From: Rhodospirillaceae bacterium SYSU D60007 | Lineage (GTDB): Bacteria > Pseudomonadota > Alphaproteobacteria > Reyranellales > Reyranellaceae | Length of the DNA: 64,000 nt | Direction of reading: 5' to 3' | Assembly (NCBI GenBank): GCA_003574685.1 | Contig: QOCQ01000006.1 | Location: 124,001 to 188,000 of the forward strand | Position numbers and translations under genes: made by a program | Notes under the pieces: model-generated | The model's database searches: none | The model's input: only the letters and a program-made list of their open reading frames with translations | Told to the model about the DNA's origin: nothing | Part shown: positions 53,368 through 61,103 of the stretch, in pieces | Layout: every line of letters starts with the position of its first letter | Position numbering within the stretch: the stretch's first letter is position 1

Positions 53368-53506
53368 CCTTCCCCCGGAGGGGGAAGGTGCCCGAAGGGC
53401 GGAAGGGGGATGTCCCAACCCGCTCGGCGTTTCGTCTTTGACGCCGTGCTTGTTGAGGCATCCCCCTTCCGGCGCTGGCGCGCCACCTTCCCCCTCCGGG
53501 GGAAGG
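53368..53506. repeat. 139-bp palindromic intergenic element, copy A
   Basis: Outer arms CCTTCCCCCGGAGGGGGAAGG and its near-complement at the right end, inner arms GGAAGGGGGATG / CATCCCCCTTCC, and a central part of about 50 bp. The centre matches the reverse complement of the element at 58416-58555. Occupies nearly the whole gap between the cyclic-nucleotide-binding gene and the VOC/hydrolase fusion; the fusion frame is open through it, but its ATG lies beyond the repeat. Confidence 0.85.
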
Positions 53507-53520
53507 AAAGGACGGCGGCC

Positions 53521-54666
53521 ATGACCGAGCTGCCGGCGGCTGCGCTGCGGGGGCCGTCGGGGTATGCCGGCGTGGCGGTGGGGGTGGCGGATCTCGCGGC
53601 ATCGGTCGCCTTTCACCGGCAGTGGCTGCCGCTGCTGGGCTTCCGCCGCGTCGGCAGCGATGAGCAGCGCACGCTTTTCATGCGGCGCTACGATCACCTG
53701 ATGCTGCGCCAGATGGCGGACGCGCGGCCGCAGCCAGGCGGCATTACGATCGCGCTTGCAGCCGATAGCCGCGCGCAGGTCGACCAGGTGTACGAGCGGC
53801 TTGTGGAGCTTGGCGCGGACATTCTGAATCCTCCCAAGGAACAGGCTTACTTCGCGCCGGGCTACTATTCCTGTGCGGTGCGCACGCCCGACGGGCTGCG
53901 CTTCGACATCGTGCACCGCTGGACCGATTTGCCGGAGATCGCCGGCGCGGAGCGGGTACGTCTGGAAGGTGCTGATGGCGTCCCTTTGGGCGGCTATCTG
54001 TTCAGGCCCGAGGCCGGCAAGCCGCCCTATCCGGCGCTGGTGCTGCTGCACGGCTTCGGCCGCAACGCCTGGACGGAGCGGCATCTGGCCGAGCTGGCGG
54101 CCGCCTCCGGTTACAAGGTGCTGGTGCTGGCCTTGCGCGGCTGGCTGGGCTCGGAAGGCGACAGCGATCAGGGCCTGCGCCAGCCCGATGACGTCGTCGC
54201 CGCCATCGACTGGCTCCGCCGGTTGCCCTCCGTCGATCCCGGGCGGATCGGCCTGATCGGCGCCTCGATGGGTGGCCAGGTAGCGCTGCTGGCGGCCGCG
54301 CGACGGCCGGCGATCCGCTGCGTGGCGGCGCTGTTCCCGCCGACCGACCTGGAGCAGTGGTATCTCGCCAACCCCCACATGCAGCCTTACCTCGACGACC
54401 TCGACAATGCGGCCGGTCTGCGAGCACGCTCGCCGGTCCATCATGTGGACGAGATCGAGGCCCCGGTGCTGCTGATGCACGGCGATGCCGACGAGAACGT
54501 CCCGCTTGAGCAGAGCCTGCGCATGACGGAGACGCTGCGCGCGGCCGGCAAGGAGGCGGAACTGCTGATCGTATCGGGCGCCAGCCACTTCTTCTCGGTG
54601 CGGGAGAACGCCATCGCCCGCCAGAGCCTGTTCGCCTTCCTGCGCCAGCACCTGGGCCGACGCTAG
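53521..54666 (+). CDS. Fusion of a VOC (glyoxalase-like) domain and an alpha/beta hydrolase
   Basis: 381 residues from ATG 53521. Residues 10-135 are a VOC domain: GVAVGVADLAASVAFHRQWLPLLGF, and ending TPDGLRFDIVHRW, with candidate metal ligands. Residues 150-381 are an alpha/beta hydrolase of the dienelactone hydrolase/prolyl oligopeptidase kind: LVLLHGFGRNAW, nucleophile Ser in IGLIGASMGGQVALL, acid in LLMHGDADENVPLEQ, and His in GASHFFSVRENA. All triad members are visible. A two-step lactone or ester-degrading function is possible but unproven. Single gene; GGAAGG lies some 15 bases upstream, partly in the repeat. Confidence 0.88.
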   Translation: MTELPAAALRGPSGYAGVAVGVADLAASVAFHRQWLPLLGFRRVGSDEQRTLFMRRYDHLMLRQMADARPQPGGITIALAADSRAQVDQVYERLVELGADILNPPKEQAYFAPGYYSCAVRTPDGLRFDIVHRWTDLPEIAGAERVRLEGADGVPLGGYLFRPEAGKPPYPALVLLHGFGRNAWTERHLAELAAASGYKVLVLALRGWLGSEGDSDQGLRQPDDVVAAIDWLRRLPSVDPGRIGLIGASMGGQVALLAAARRPAIRCVAALFPPTDLEQWYLANPHMQPYLDDLDNAAGLRARSPVHHVDEIEAPVLLMHGDADENVPLEQSLRMTETLRAAGKEAELLIVSGASHFFSVRENAIARQSLFAFLRQHLGRR

Positions 54667-54736
54667 AATCAGGTAGCGGGGAAGGGATTACCCGCCACGG
54701 TGTTGATCACCCCGAACCAGGAGCGGGGCCCGATCC

Positions 54737-55444
54737 ATGAGCGAACCGACCTTCGGCTTTCAGCCGCGCCGGCCATTGTTTCCCGAGTTGCAGCTCAAGC
54801 TCGATCCCGAGGTCGAGCGCATGATGCTGGAGATCGAGGCCAGGATGCGGGCCCGGCAGCTCATCCAGCAATGGCTTCAGCCGGATTTCCAGCTTCTGTT
54901 GCCGCACTGGAGCGCGCTGATCGCCGCGCCGCCGCCCAACCCGTTCACCGCGCCCATGCCGGCGCCGGCAAAGCCGGCCTTCAAGCCGGGCGCCGGTCCG
55001 GCGACGCCGCGGCCGGCGGAATTCTCCGACCTCGCCAAGGCGATCTACAAGCTGCCGGCCGTGCAGAAGCTGGTCGAGCAGGCGCATGACAAGGCGACCG
55101 AGCAGCTTGGGCTGCTGCGCCAGGACTGGAAGCGGGCCGGCACCGGCGAGCGCATCGCCATGGTGTCGCTGACCGGCCTGGTCGTCGGCACCACGGTGAC
55201 CGGCATTCTCGCCAACCAGCCCACGCGCAAGCTTGCCTTCGACCTGCTCAAGGGCAAGGACATCCCGGTTCCGAAGGTGGATGGTCTGTCTTTCAAGCTG
55301 ATGGATCGCGGCGCTGGCGCGACCGTACCGCTGGGCGTTCCCGGCCTTTCCGCCTCCGGCCACTACGCGGCGCCGGCAGGCAAGCCGGTCGACTACGGCG
55401 TCACCGTCAATTTCGACCTGATGCAGTACCTGAAGAAAAAATAG
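54737..55444 (+). CDS. Unknown protein with one central hydrophobic segment
   Basis: 235 residues, not recognised. Helical N-terminal third (LDPEVERMMLEIEARMRARQ), a Pro/Ala-rich linker (PPPNPFTAPMPAPAKPAFK), a helical region, one membrane-length segment IAMVSLTGLVVGTTVTGILA near residue 140, and a C-terminal beta-like part of Gly-rich strands ending FDLMQYLKKK. GGAGCGGGG lies upstream of ATG 54737. Single gene between the fusion hydrolase and the monooxygenase. The layout suggests a membrane-anchored protein with a folded C-terminal domain; no function can be given. Confidence 0.65.
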   Translation: MSEPTFGFQPRRPLFPELQLKLDPEVERMMLEIEARMRARQLIQQWLQPDFQLLLPHWSALIAAPPPNPFTAPMPAPAKPAFKPGAGPATPRPAEFSDLAKAIYKLPAVQKLVEQAHDKATEQLGLLRQDWKRAGTGERIAMVSLTGLVVGTTVTGILANQPTRKLAFDLLKGKDIPVPKVDGLSFKLMDRGAGATVPLGVPGLSASGHYAAPAGKPVDYGVTVNFDLMQYLKKK

Positions 55445-55471
55445 CCCTCATTGCGCGTCTGCCCTAGAAAT

Positions 55472-55495
55472 TCCCTTTCCCCTCCGGGGAAGGCC
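55472..55495. repeat. Short hairpin related to the 140-bp elements
   Basis: CCTTTCCCCTCCGGGGAAGG forms a stem with one bulged base; sequence resembles the outer arm of the elements at 53368 and 58416. It lies 30 bases after the gene ending at 55444 and could act as a weak terminator, though no T-run follows. Confidence 0.5.
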
Positions 55496-55515
55496 TATGA
55501 AGGGATAGGGCACGG

Positions 55516-56892
55516 TTGGCGGGCGGACAGCGGGTCTGCATCATTGGTGCGGGGCCGAGCGGGCTTGCCGCGGCGCGCAATTGCGCGCTGTTCGGGCTGG
55601 AGCACGTCGTCTTCGAGAAGAACGACAAGGTCGGCGGGAACTGGGTGTTCGACGCCCGCACCGGGCATTCCAGCGTCTACGAGAATACGCACATCATCAG
55701 CTCGAGAAGGATGTCGGGATATGAAGACTTCCCGATGCCTGACACCTGGCCCGACTATCCCGATCATCGTCTGGTGCAGGCCTATTTTGAATCCTACGCC
55801 CGGCATTTCGGGCTGATGGCGCGGATACGCTTCCGGCACACCGTCGAGCACGCAGAGCCCACCCCGGCCGGCGCCTGGGACGTGCGCTATACCGATGCGG
55901 AGGGCAGGCCGCGCAACGAGACATTCGACGTGCTGATGGTCGCGAACGGCCATCACTGGGATCCCCGGCATCCCGAGTACGAAGGCCAGTTCAGCGGCCG
56001 CTACCTGCATTCACACGACTTCAAGCGTGCGACCGACGACTGGCGCGGCCGCAACGTGCTGGTGATCGGTGCTGGCAATTCCGCCTGCGACGTCGCGGTT
56101 GAGACGTCGCGCATCGCTGCCAGGGTCTGCCTGTCGATGCGCGGCCCACAGTGGTTCATGCCGAAGTTTGTCTTCGGCAAGCCCGCCGATGTGGTAGCCG
56201 CTGGCTCGGCGTGGATGCCGGCAATCATGCGCCAGCTCGGCGTGGCGGCCATGCTGCGTCTGCTGCAGGGCTCGTACCGGCAATACGGGCTGCCGGTGAA
56301 CCGGCGGCTGCCGTTCAGCCAGCATCCCACGTTGAACAGCGAACTTCTCGACCTGATCCGCCACGGGCGCATCCAGCCGCGGCCGGCCATTCGCCGCCTG
56401 TGTGGCGAGGAAGTCGAATTCGTCGATGGCACGCGTGAGCCGTTCGATATCCTGTGTGCCTGCACCGGCTTCTGGATCAGCTTTCCGTTCTTCGACAGGG
56501 CGCTCATCGATTTCAGGGACGCGGAAAGACTGCCGCTCTATCGCAAGATGATGCATGCGCGCTGGCGCAACCTCTACTTTATCGGCCTCTTCCAGCCGAT
56601 CGGCTGCATCTGGCCGCTGGCGGACTTCCAGGCGAAGCTTGCCTGTGCCGAGATCACCGGCCGTTACCGGCGGCCCGCCGATATGGAACGGGCCATCCAG
56701 CGCGAGATGCAGAGGCCGCATTTCGGATTCGAGCGCGGCGGGCGCCATGCCGCGGAGGTTGATTATCACAGGCTGAGATCAGAGCTGCGGGCGGAGCTGA
56801 AGACGGCAGGCATCGATATCGGCCGGTTCCGCTTGCCCCGCAACGTCAGTGCGCGCCGGCCGCCAGCACCTCAACACGAATCTCTTCAGTGA
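55516..56892 (+). CDS. Flavin-containing monooxygenase (FMO type)
   Basis: 458 residues. FAD-binding CIIGAGPSGLAAARN at residues 8-22, the FMO signature F-x-G-x-x-x-H-x-x-x-(Y/F) as FSGRYLHSHDF near residue 160, and the NADP-binding VIGAGNSACDVAVE. Also ACTGF near residue 315, a conserved late motif. Oxygenates nitrogen, sulfur or carbonyl carbon of small molecules; substrate unknown. TTG start at 55516 with AGGG upstream. The last 47 bases overlap the end of the convergent transporter ATPase gene. Confidence 0.9.
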   Translation: MAGGQRVCIIGAGPSGLAAARNCALFGLEHVVFEKNDKVGGNWVFDARTGHSSVYENTHIISSRRMSGYEDFPMPDTWPDYPDHRLVQAYFESYARHFGLMARIRFRHTVEHAEPTPAGAWDVRYTDAEGRPRNETFDVLMVANGHHWDPRHPEYEGQFSGRYLHSHDFKRATDDWRGRNVLVIGAGNSACDVAVETSRIAARVCLSMRGPQWFMPKFVFGKPADVVAAGSAWMPAIMRQLGVAAMLRLLQGSYRQYGLPVNRRLPFSQHPTLNSELLDLIRHGRIQPRPAIRRLCGEEVEFVDGTREPFDILCACTGFWISFPFFDRALIDFRDAERLPLYRKMMHARWRNLYFIGLFQPIGCIWPLADFQAKLACAEITGRYRRPADMERAIQREMQRPHFGFERGGRHAAEVDYHRLRSELRAELKTAGIDIGRFRLPRNVSARRPPAPQHESLQ

Positions 56893-57628
56893 GACGTGCC
56901 TTCAGCGCGGAGAAATCCGCCGTTGTCTTCATCGTGTAGTGGCGGGGATGCGGCAGGTCGATCGGCACGTCGCTCTTTATACGGCCGGGCCGTGCCGACA
57001 TCACCACCACGCGTGACGCGAGGAAGATCGCTTCTTCGATATCGTGCGTCACGAACAGCACGGTTTTGCGCTCGCGTTCCCAGATGTCGAGCAAAAGCTC
57101 CTGCATCAGCGAGCGCGTTTGCGTATCGAGCGCGCCGAAGGGTTCGTCCAGCAGCATGATCTCGGGGTTGTTGGCCAGCGCCCGGGCAATCGCCGTGCGC
57201 TGCTGCATGCCACCCGACAACTGCCGCGGCCAGTGCCGCTCGAAGCCCTTCAGCCCGACGCGCTCGACATACTGGGCCACGATCGCCTGGCGGTCGGTTT
57301 CCGGCACGCCCCGCTCGCGCAATCCGAAGGCAATGTTCTGGGCCACCGTGAGCCAGGGGAAGAGCGTGTAGGACTGGAAGACCATGCCGCGGTCGGCGCC
57401 CGGTCCCTGTACTGCGCGGCCGTCCAGCAGCACGCGGCCTGATGTCGGCCGGTCAAGGCCGGCGACGATGCGCAGCAGCGTGGACTTGCCGCAGCCGGAG
57501 GGCCCGAGGATGGCGATGAAATCGTTGGCCGCGACGGACAGGCTGATCGGTTCCAGCGCGCGGGTGGGCGCGCCACCGTGCACACCGGGGAAGACGCGCG
57601 ATACCCCCTCGATCAACAGCTTGCTCAC
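56846..57628 (-). CDS. ABC importer ATPase, nitrate/sulfonate/taurine type
   Basis: 260 residues. Complete motifs: Walker A GPSGCGKS near residue 43, Q-loop VFQSYTLFPWLTV, signature LSGGMQQR, Walker B IMLLDEPFGALD, H-loop FVTHDIEEAIFL. The closest subgroup is SsuB/TauB/NrtD. Its GTG start (57628) shares a GTGA overlap with the permease stop, so translation is coupled. Convergent overlap of 47 bases with the monooxygenase gene. Its normal catalytic motifs contrast with the degenerate ABC protein at 50162. Confidence 0.95.
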   Translation of the reverse strand: MSKLLIEGVSRVFPGVHGGAPTRALEPISLSVAANDFIAILGPSGCGKSTLLRIVAGLDRPTSGRVLLDGRAVQGPGADRGMVFQSYTLFPWLTVAQNIAFGLRERGVPETDRQAIVAQYVERVGLKGFERHWPRQLSGGMQQRTAIARALANNPEIMLLDEPFGALDTQTRSLMQELLLDIWERERKTVLFVTHDIEEAIFLASRVVVMSARPGRIKSDVPIDLPHPRHYTMKTTADFSALKARLTEEIRVEVLAAGAH

Positions 57629-58401
57629 GCGAGCTTCCACGGAAACAGGGCGCGGTTGGCCGCCTTGAAGAGGAAATCGGAAACCAGCCCGATCAGGCCG
57701 ATGACGATGATGCCGAAGATCATCTGACCCGTTGCCAGCAATGCCTGGCTGTCGATGATCATGTGGCCGATGCCGGAGGACGAGCCGATCAGCTCGGCGA
57801 CGATGACATAGGTCCAGGCCCAGCCCAGGACCAGCCGCAGGATCTCGGCGATCTCCGGCGCATTGGCCGGGACCAGGACGCGGCGCACGACGGAGCGTTC
57901 GCCGCAGCCCAGCGTGTAGGCCGCCTCGACGAGATCGCGCCGCGTCTGTCCCACGGCGACCGCCACCATCAGGATGATCTGGAACACCGAGCCGATGAAG
58001 ATGACCAGCAGCTTCTGTGTCTCGCCGATGCCGGCCCACAGGATCAGCAGCGGCACGAAGGCGGAGGCCGGCAGATAGCGCGCGAAAGAGACGAAGGGCT
58101 CGAGGAAGGCCTCCACCGGCTTGTAGGCGCCCATCAGAATGCCAACAGGCACGGCGACGGCCGCCGCCAGCACGAAGCCGCCGACCACCCGCCAGACCGT
58201 AATGGCGATATCGCCTGCAAAGCCGAAACGTGTCAGCAGGGTCCAGCCATCAGCCAGCATCGTCAGCGGATCGGCAAGAAAGGTCGCCGACACGAAGCCG
58301 CCCAGCGTGGCGATCGCCCACCCCGCCACGAACAGCACAAAAAAGGCAATGCCCAGCCCGATCCGACTGGCATTGCCGACCGGTTCAAGCGGCCGCGGCA
58401 T
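57625..58401 (-). CDS. ABC importer permease, nitrate/sulfonate/taurine type
   Basis: 258 residues with six or so membrane segments. The EAA loop that contacts the ATPase is VEAAYTLGCGERSVVRRVLVPANAPEIAEILR, and ATGQMIFGIIVIGLIG closes the protein. Works with the ATPase gene downstream (four-base overlap) and the binding protein gene upstream; a 140-bp palindromic element separates it from the latter. Confidence 0.94.
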   Translation of the reverse strand: MPRPLEPVGNASRIGLGIAFFVLFVAGWAIATLGGFVSATFLADPLTMLADGWTLLTRFGFAGDIAITVWRVVGGFVLAAAVAVPVGILMGAYKPVEAFLEPFVSFARYLPASAFVPLLILWAGIGETQKLLVIFIGSVFQIILMVAVAVGQTRRDLVEAAYTLGCGERSVVRRVLVPANAPEIAEILRLVLGWAWTYVIVAELIGSSSGIGHMIIDSQALLATGQMIFGIIVIGLIGLVSDFLFKAANRALFPWKLA

Positions 58402-58415
58402 GGACAGTACGCTGG

Positions 58416-58555
58416 CCTTCCCCCGGAGGGGGAAGGTGGCGCGCAGCGCCGGAAGGGGGATGCCTCCACAGGCGCAGCGTCAAAGGCGACACTCCGGGCG
58501 TGTTGAGACATCCCGCTTCCGCGCCTTCGGCGCACCTTCCCCCTCCGGGGGAAGG
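58416..58555. repeat. 140-bp palindromic intergenic element, copy B
   Basis: Same outer arms and inner GGAAGGGGGATG arm as the element at 53368-53506, but the central ~50 bp runs in the opposite direction: it aligns with the reverse complement of that copy (shared GCGTCAAAG, CATCCC, GTTG positions). Inserted within the ABC importer operon between binding-protein and permease genes. Confidence 0.85.
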
Positions 58556-58577
58556 AGGTTTTGCATGACGATGTGCG

Positions 58578-59528
58578 TCACTGCAGGAATCGGGTGTCGG
58601 CCAGCGTGGCGATGTCGGGGGTCTGCTTGATGATGCCGATCTCCAGCAGCAGGGCGGCCGCCTCCTTCGAGAAGGTCTGGAACTCGCCGGCGAAAAACTT
58701 CTTGTTGGCGGCCCGATCCTGCCAGCGAAGGTATTTGGCCGAATTGCCGAACTGTTCCGCGGACTGCTTCACGTCGGCGCCCATGATCTCGTAGGCCTTC
58801 GTCTGGTCGCTGGCGATCAGCTCCAGCGCGGCGAAGTAGCTGTCGGCCAGCGCCTTGGCTGCTTTGGGGTTCTCGTCGAGGAACTTCGGCGTGCAGCCGA
58901 ACGTGTCCATGACCATCGGATAGTCGAGAGTCGTGGCGATGATCTTGCCGGCCTGCGGTGCGGCGCGCACTGCCGACAGGTAGGGCTCGTAGGTCATGGC
59001 CGCATCGTTCTGTCCGGCGATGAAGGCCTGCGCGGCCGGACCGGGCTCCATGTTGACCACGGTGACATCCTTCACCGACAGGCCGTTCTTCTTCAGGAAC
59101 CAGGCCAGCGTGAAGTAGGGCGCGGTGCCGGGCGCCGAGGCTGCCACCTTCTTGCCTTTCATGTCGGCGATCGACTTGATGTCGTTGCGCACCACCATGC
59201 CGTCGGCGCCGTAGGACTTGTCGAGCTGGAAGATCTGTTTGGTGGCGATGCCGCTGGCGTTCCACACGATCCACGTCTCGACCGTGGTGGCGGCGCACTG
59301 GATGTCGCCCGAAGCGATGGCGAGATGCCGGCTGGCCTGCGGGATCTTCCTGATGGTGACGTCGAGGCCGTTCTTCTTGAAGATGCCGGCCTCTTTGGCC
59401 AGGGTCAGCGGCGCGAAGCCGGTCCAGCCGCTGATGCCGACAGCGACCCGGGTTTCCTGCGCCATCGCCGCTACCGGGATGGTCTGGCTTGCGAGCGCGA
59501 GCGCCGCGATGACCCAACGTGCTTTCAT
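58578..59528 (-). CDS. ABC importer substrate-binding protein, nitrate/sulfonate/taurine type
   Basis: 316 residues with a signal peptide of about 22 residues (MKARWVIAALALASQTIPVA). The mature protein starts RVAVGISGWTGFAPLTLAKEAGIFKKNGLDV, the typical opening of SsuA/TauA/NMT1-like proteins, and contains SIADMKGKKVAASAPGTAPYF. Probably binds a small sulfonate, nitrogen compound or similar; ligand not inferable. GGGGGAGAGG precedes ATG 59528. First gene of the importer operon. Confidence 0.93.
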   Translation of the reverse strand: MKARWVIAALALASQTIPVAAMAQETRVAVGISGWTGFAPLTLAKEAGIFKKNGLDVTIRKIPQASRHLAIASGDIQCAATTVETWIVWNASGIATKQIFQLDKSYGADGMVVRNDIKSIADMKGKKVAASAPGTAPYFTLAWFLKKNGLSVKDVTVVNMEPGPAAQAFIAGQNDAAMTYEPYLSAVRAAPQAGKIIATTLDYPMVMDTFGCTPKFLDENPKAAKALADSYFAALELIASDQTKAYEIMGADVKQSAEQFGNSAKYLRWQDRAANKKFFAGEFQTFSKEAAALLLEIGIIKQTPDIATLADTRFLQ

Positions 59529-59644
59529 TGCCCTCTCCCCCACCGATGCAACAGCAAGGATCGCACCATGCGGCTCCGGGGGCTGTCAAATGCGGCCGAT
59601 TGTGCTAGCGGCCTGCATCCTGCCGACGGCGAATGGGGTACACG

Positions 59645-60313
59645 ATGAAGGTTTCGGAGGCCGTACTGACACGCCGCTCGATGCGCGCCTTCAAGCCTGA
59701 CCCGGTGCCGCGCCAGATCGTGGAATGGATCATCACCACCGCCAGCCGCGCCGCCTCCAACGGCAACCTGCAGCCGTGGAAGCTGCACGTCGCCATGGGC
59801 ACGGCGCGCCAGCGGCTGTCGCAGGCCATCCTTGCGGCCATCGATGCCGGAGAGGCGGACACGCGCGAGTATGAGGTCTACCCCCGGGCCTTCACCCCCG
59901 AATATGACCGCCGCCGCAAGACGGTGGGCAAGCAGCTCTACACCCTGCTGGGTGTGCCGCGCGGCGATGCGGCCGGCATGGCGCGCCAGTTCCGCAAGAA
60001 CTATGAGTTCTTCGGCGCGCCTGTGGGCATGATCCTGTGCGTCGATCGCGAGATGGGCGACGGGCAGTGGATCGACTGCGGCATCTTTCTTGACCAGTTG
60101 ATGCTGCTCGCCCGGGAGAAGGGACTGCACACCTGTCCGCAGGCCGCGTTCAGCCGCTATCAGCGGGTCGTGCGGCGGGAACTTGGCATACCGGATGAAG
60201 AGGTCGTGATCTGCGGACTGGCCCTGGGCTACGCCGACGTCGGTGAGGTGCCCAACAATCTCTGGACCGAGCGGGTGTCGCTCGCCGACTTCACCCGCTG
60301 GCACGACCGATGA
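59645..60313 (+). CDS. Nitroreductase-family FMN enzyme
   Basis: 222 residues. N-terminal AVLTRRSMRAFKPDPVPRQIVEWIITTASRAASNGNLQPWKLHV carries the FMN-binding Arg-x-x-Arg and the Ser-Asn-x-Gln-Pro-Trp motif, and the C-terminal IPDEEVVICGLALGYAD segment completes the fold. Reduces nitro groups, quinones or related electron acceptors with NAD(P)H. Divergent from the ABC importer operon, so a shared xenobiotic or nitrogen role is possible but unproven. Confidence 0.93.
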   Translation: MKVSEAVLTRRSMRAFKPDPVPRQIVEWIITTASRAASNGNLQPWKLHVAMGTARQRLSQAILAAIDAGEADTREYEVYPRAFTPEYDRRRKTVGKQLYTLLGVPRGDAAGMARQFRKNYEFFGAPVGMILCVDREMGDGQWIDCGIFLDQLMLLAREKGLHTCPQAAFSRYQRVVRRELGIPDEEVVICGLALGYADVGEVPNNLWTERVSLADFTRWHDR

Positions 60314-60470
60314 ACGCCCGCGGGTTGCGACATTTGAGGCAGGGCGAGCAGCCAGATTCCGCTGGCGGGGTACGCTTTTTCTGATAAATCACGCCTGCCA
60401 AATCACCCGGGCCGCTGTGCGAACGACGCGAAGCGGCCCGCAATCATGCAAATCTTCCGGGAGGGCTTCA

Positions 60471-61085
60471 GTGGGAGGTCTTCTGAAGCTGAGCGCGCTC
60501 GCGGACCGGCTGAACACGGCCGTCGGCCGCACGGTCTATTGGCTCGTTCTTGTCGTGGTGCTGATCAGCGCGACCAACGCCCTGGTGCGGAAGTTCTTTG
60601 ACATGAGCTCGAACGCCTGGCTGGAAGCGCAGTGGTACCTGTTCAGCGTGATCTTCCTGTTTTGTGCCGGCTACACGCTGCTGCGCAACGAGCATATCCG
60701 CATCGATATCGTGAATAGCGGGCTGAGCAAGACGACACGCAACTGGATCGACGTGGCGGGTCATGTGCTGTTTCTGCTGCCGCTCTGCGTCATCGTGCTG
60801 ATCGAGAGCTGGCCCTACTTCATGCAGGGCTTCACGCTGGAAAGCCACGGGTTCTTCCAGGACGTACGGCGCCTCATCCTGATCGCCTTCGGCGCCTCAG
60901 GCGAAGGCTACACCATCGAGATGTCGAGCAATGCCGGCGGGCTGGCGCGCTGGCCGGCCAAGCTGCTCATCGTCATCGGCTTTGCCCTGCTGCTGCTGCA
61001 GGCCGTCTCGGAGCTGATCAAGCGCATCGCCGTGATGGCCGGCCGCCTGCCGGATCCGCACGAGCAGAAGAGCGGACCGCACTGA
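60471..61085 (+). CDS. TRAP transporter small permease (DctQ type)
   Basis: 204 residues, GTG start at 60471 preceded by GGGAGGG. Four hydrophobic segments beginning RTVYWLVLVVVLISATNALVRK; the interhelical WLEAQWYLFSVIFLFCAGYTLLRNEHIRIDI contains the DctQ family pattern. A 30-residue cytoplasmic loop and tail are longer than average. Pairs with the large permease 18 bases downstream. Confidence 0.93.
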   Translation: MGGLLKLSALADRLNTAVGRTVYWLVLVVVLISATNALVRKFFDMSSNAWLEAQWYLFSVIFLFCAGYTLLRNEHIRIDIVNSGLSKTTRNWIDVAGHVLFLLPLCVIVLIESWPYFMQGFTLESHGFFQDVRRLILIAFGASGEGYTIEMSSNAGGLARWPAKLLIVIGFALLLLQAVSELIKRIAVMAGRLPDPHEQKSGPH

Positions 61086-61103
61086 GGCGGGGAATTCGAA
61101 CCC

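Noticed and set aside
53410-53520. N-terminal extension of the VOC/hydrolase fusion through the repeat element
   Set aside because: The frame is open, but the residues come from the palindromic element, which gives similar peptides at 58416, and the conserved protein begins after ATG 53521.
50708-53602. A 964-codon open frame on the minus strand
   Set aside because: It lies entirely opposite the ABC-like and cyclic-nucleotide-binding genes and has His/Gln/Arg-rich, low-complexity composition typical of antisense frames in high-GC DNA.
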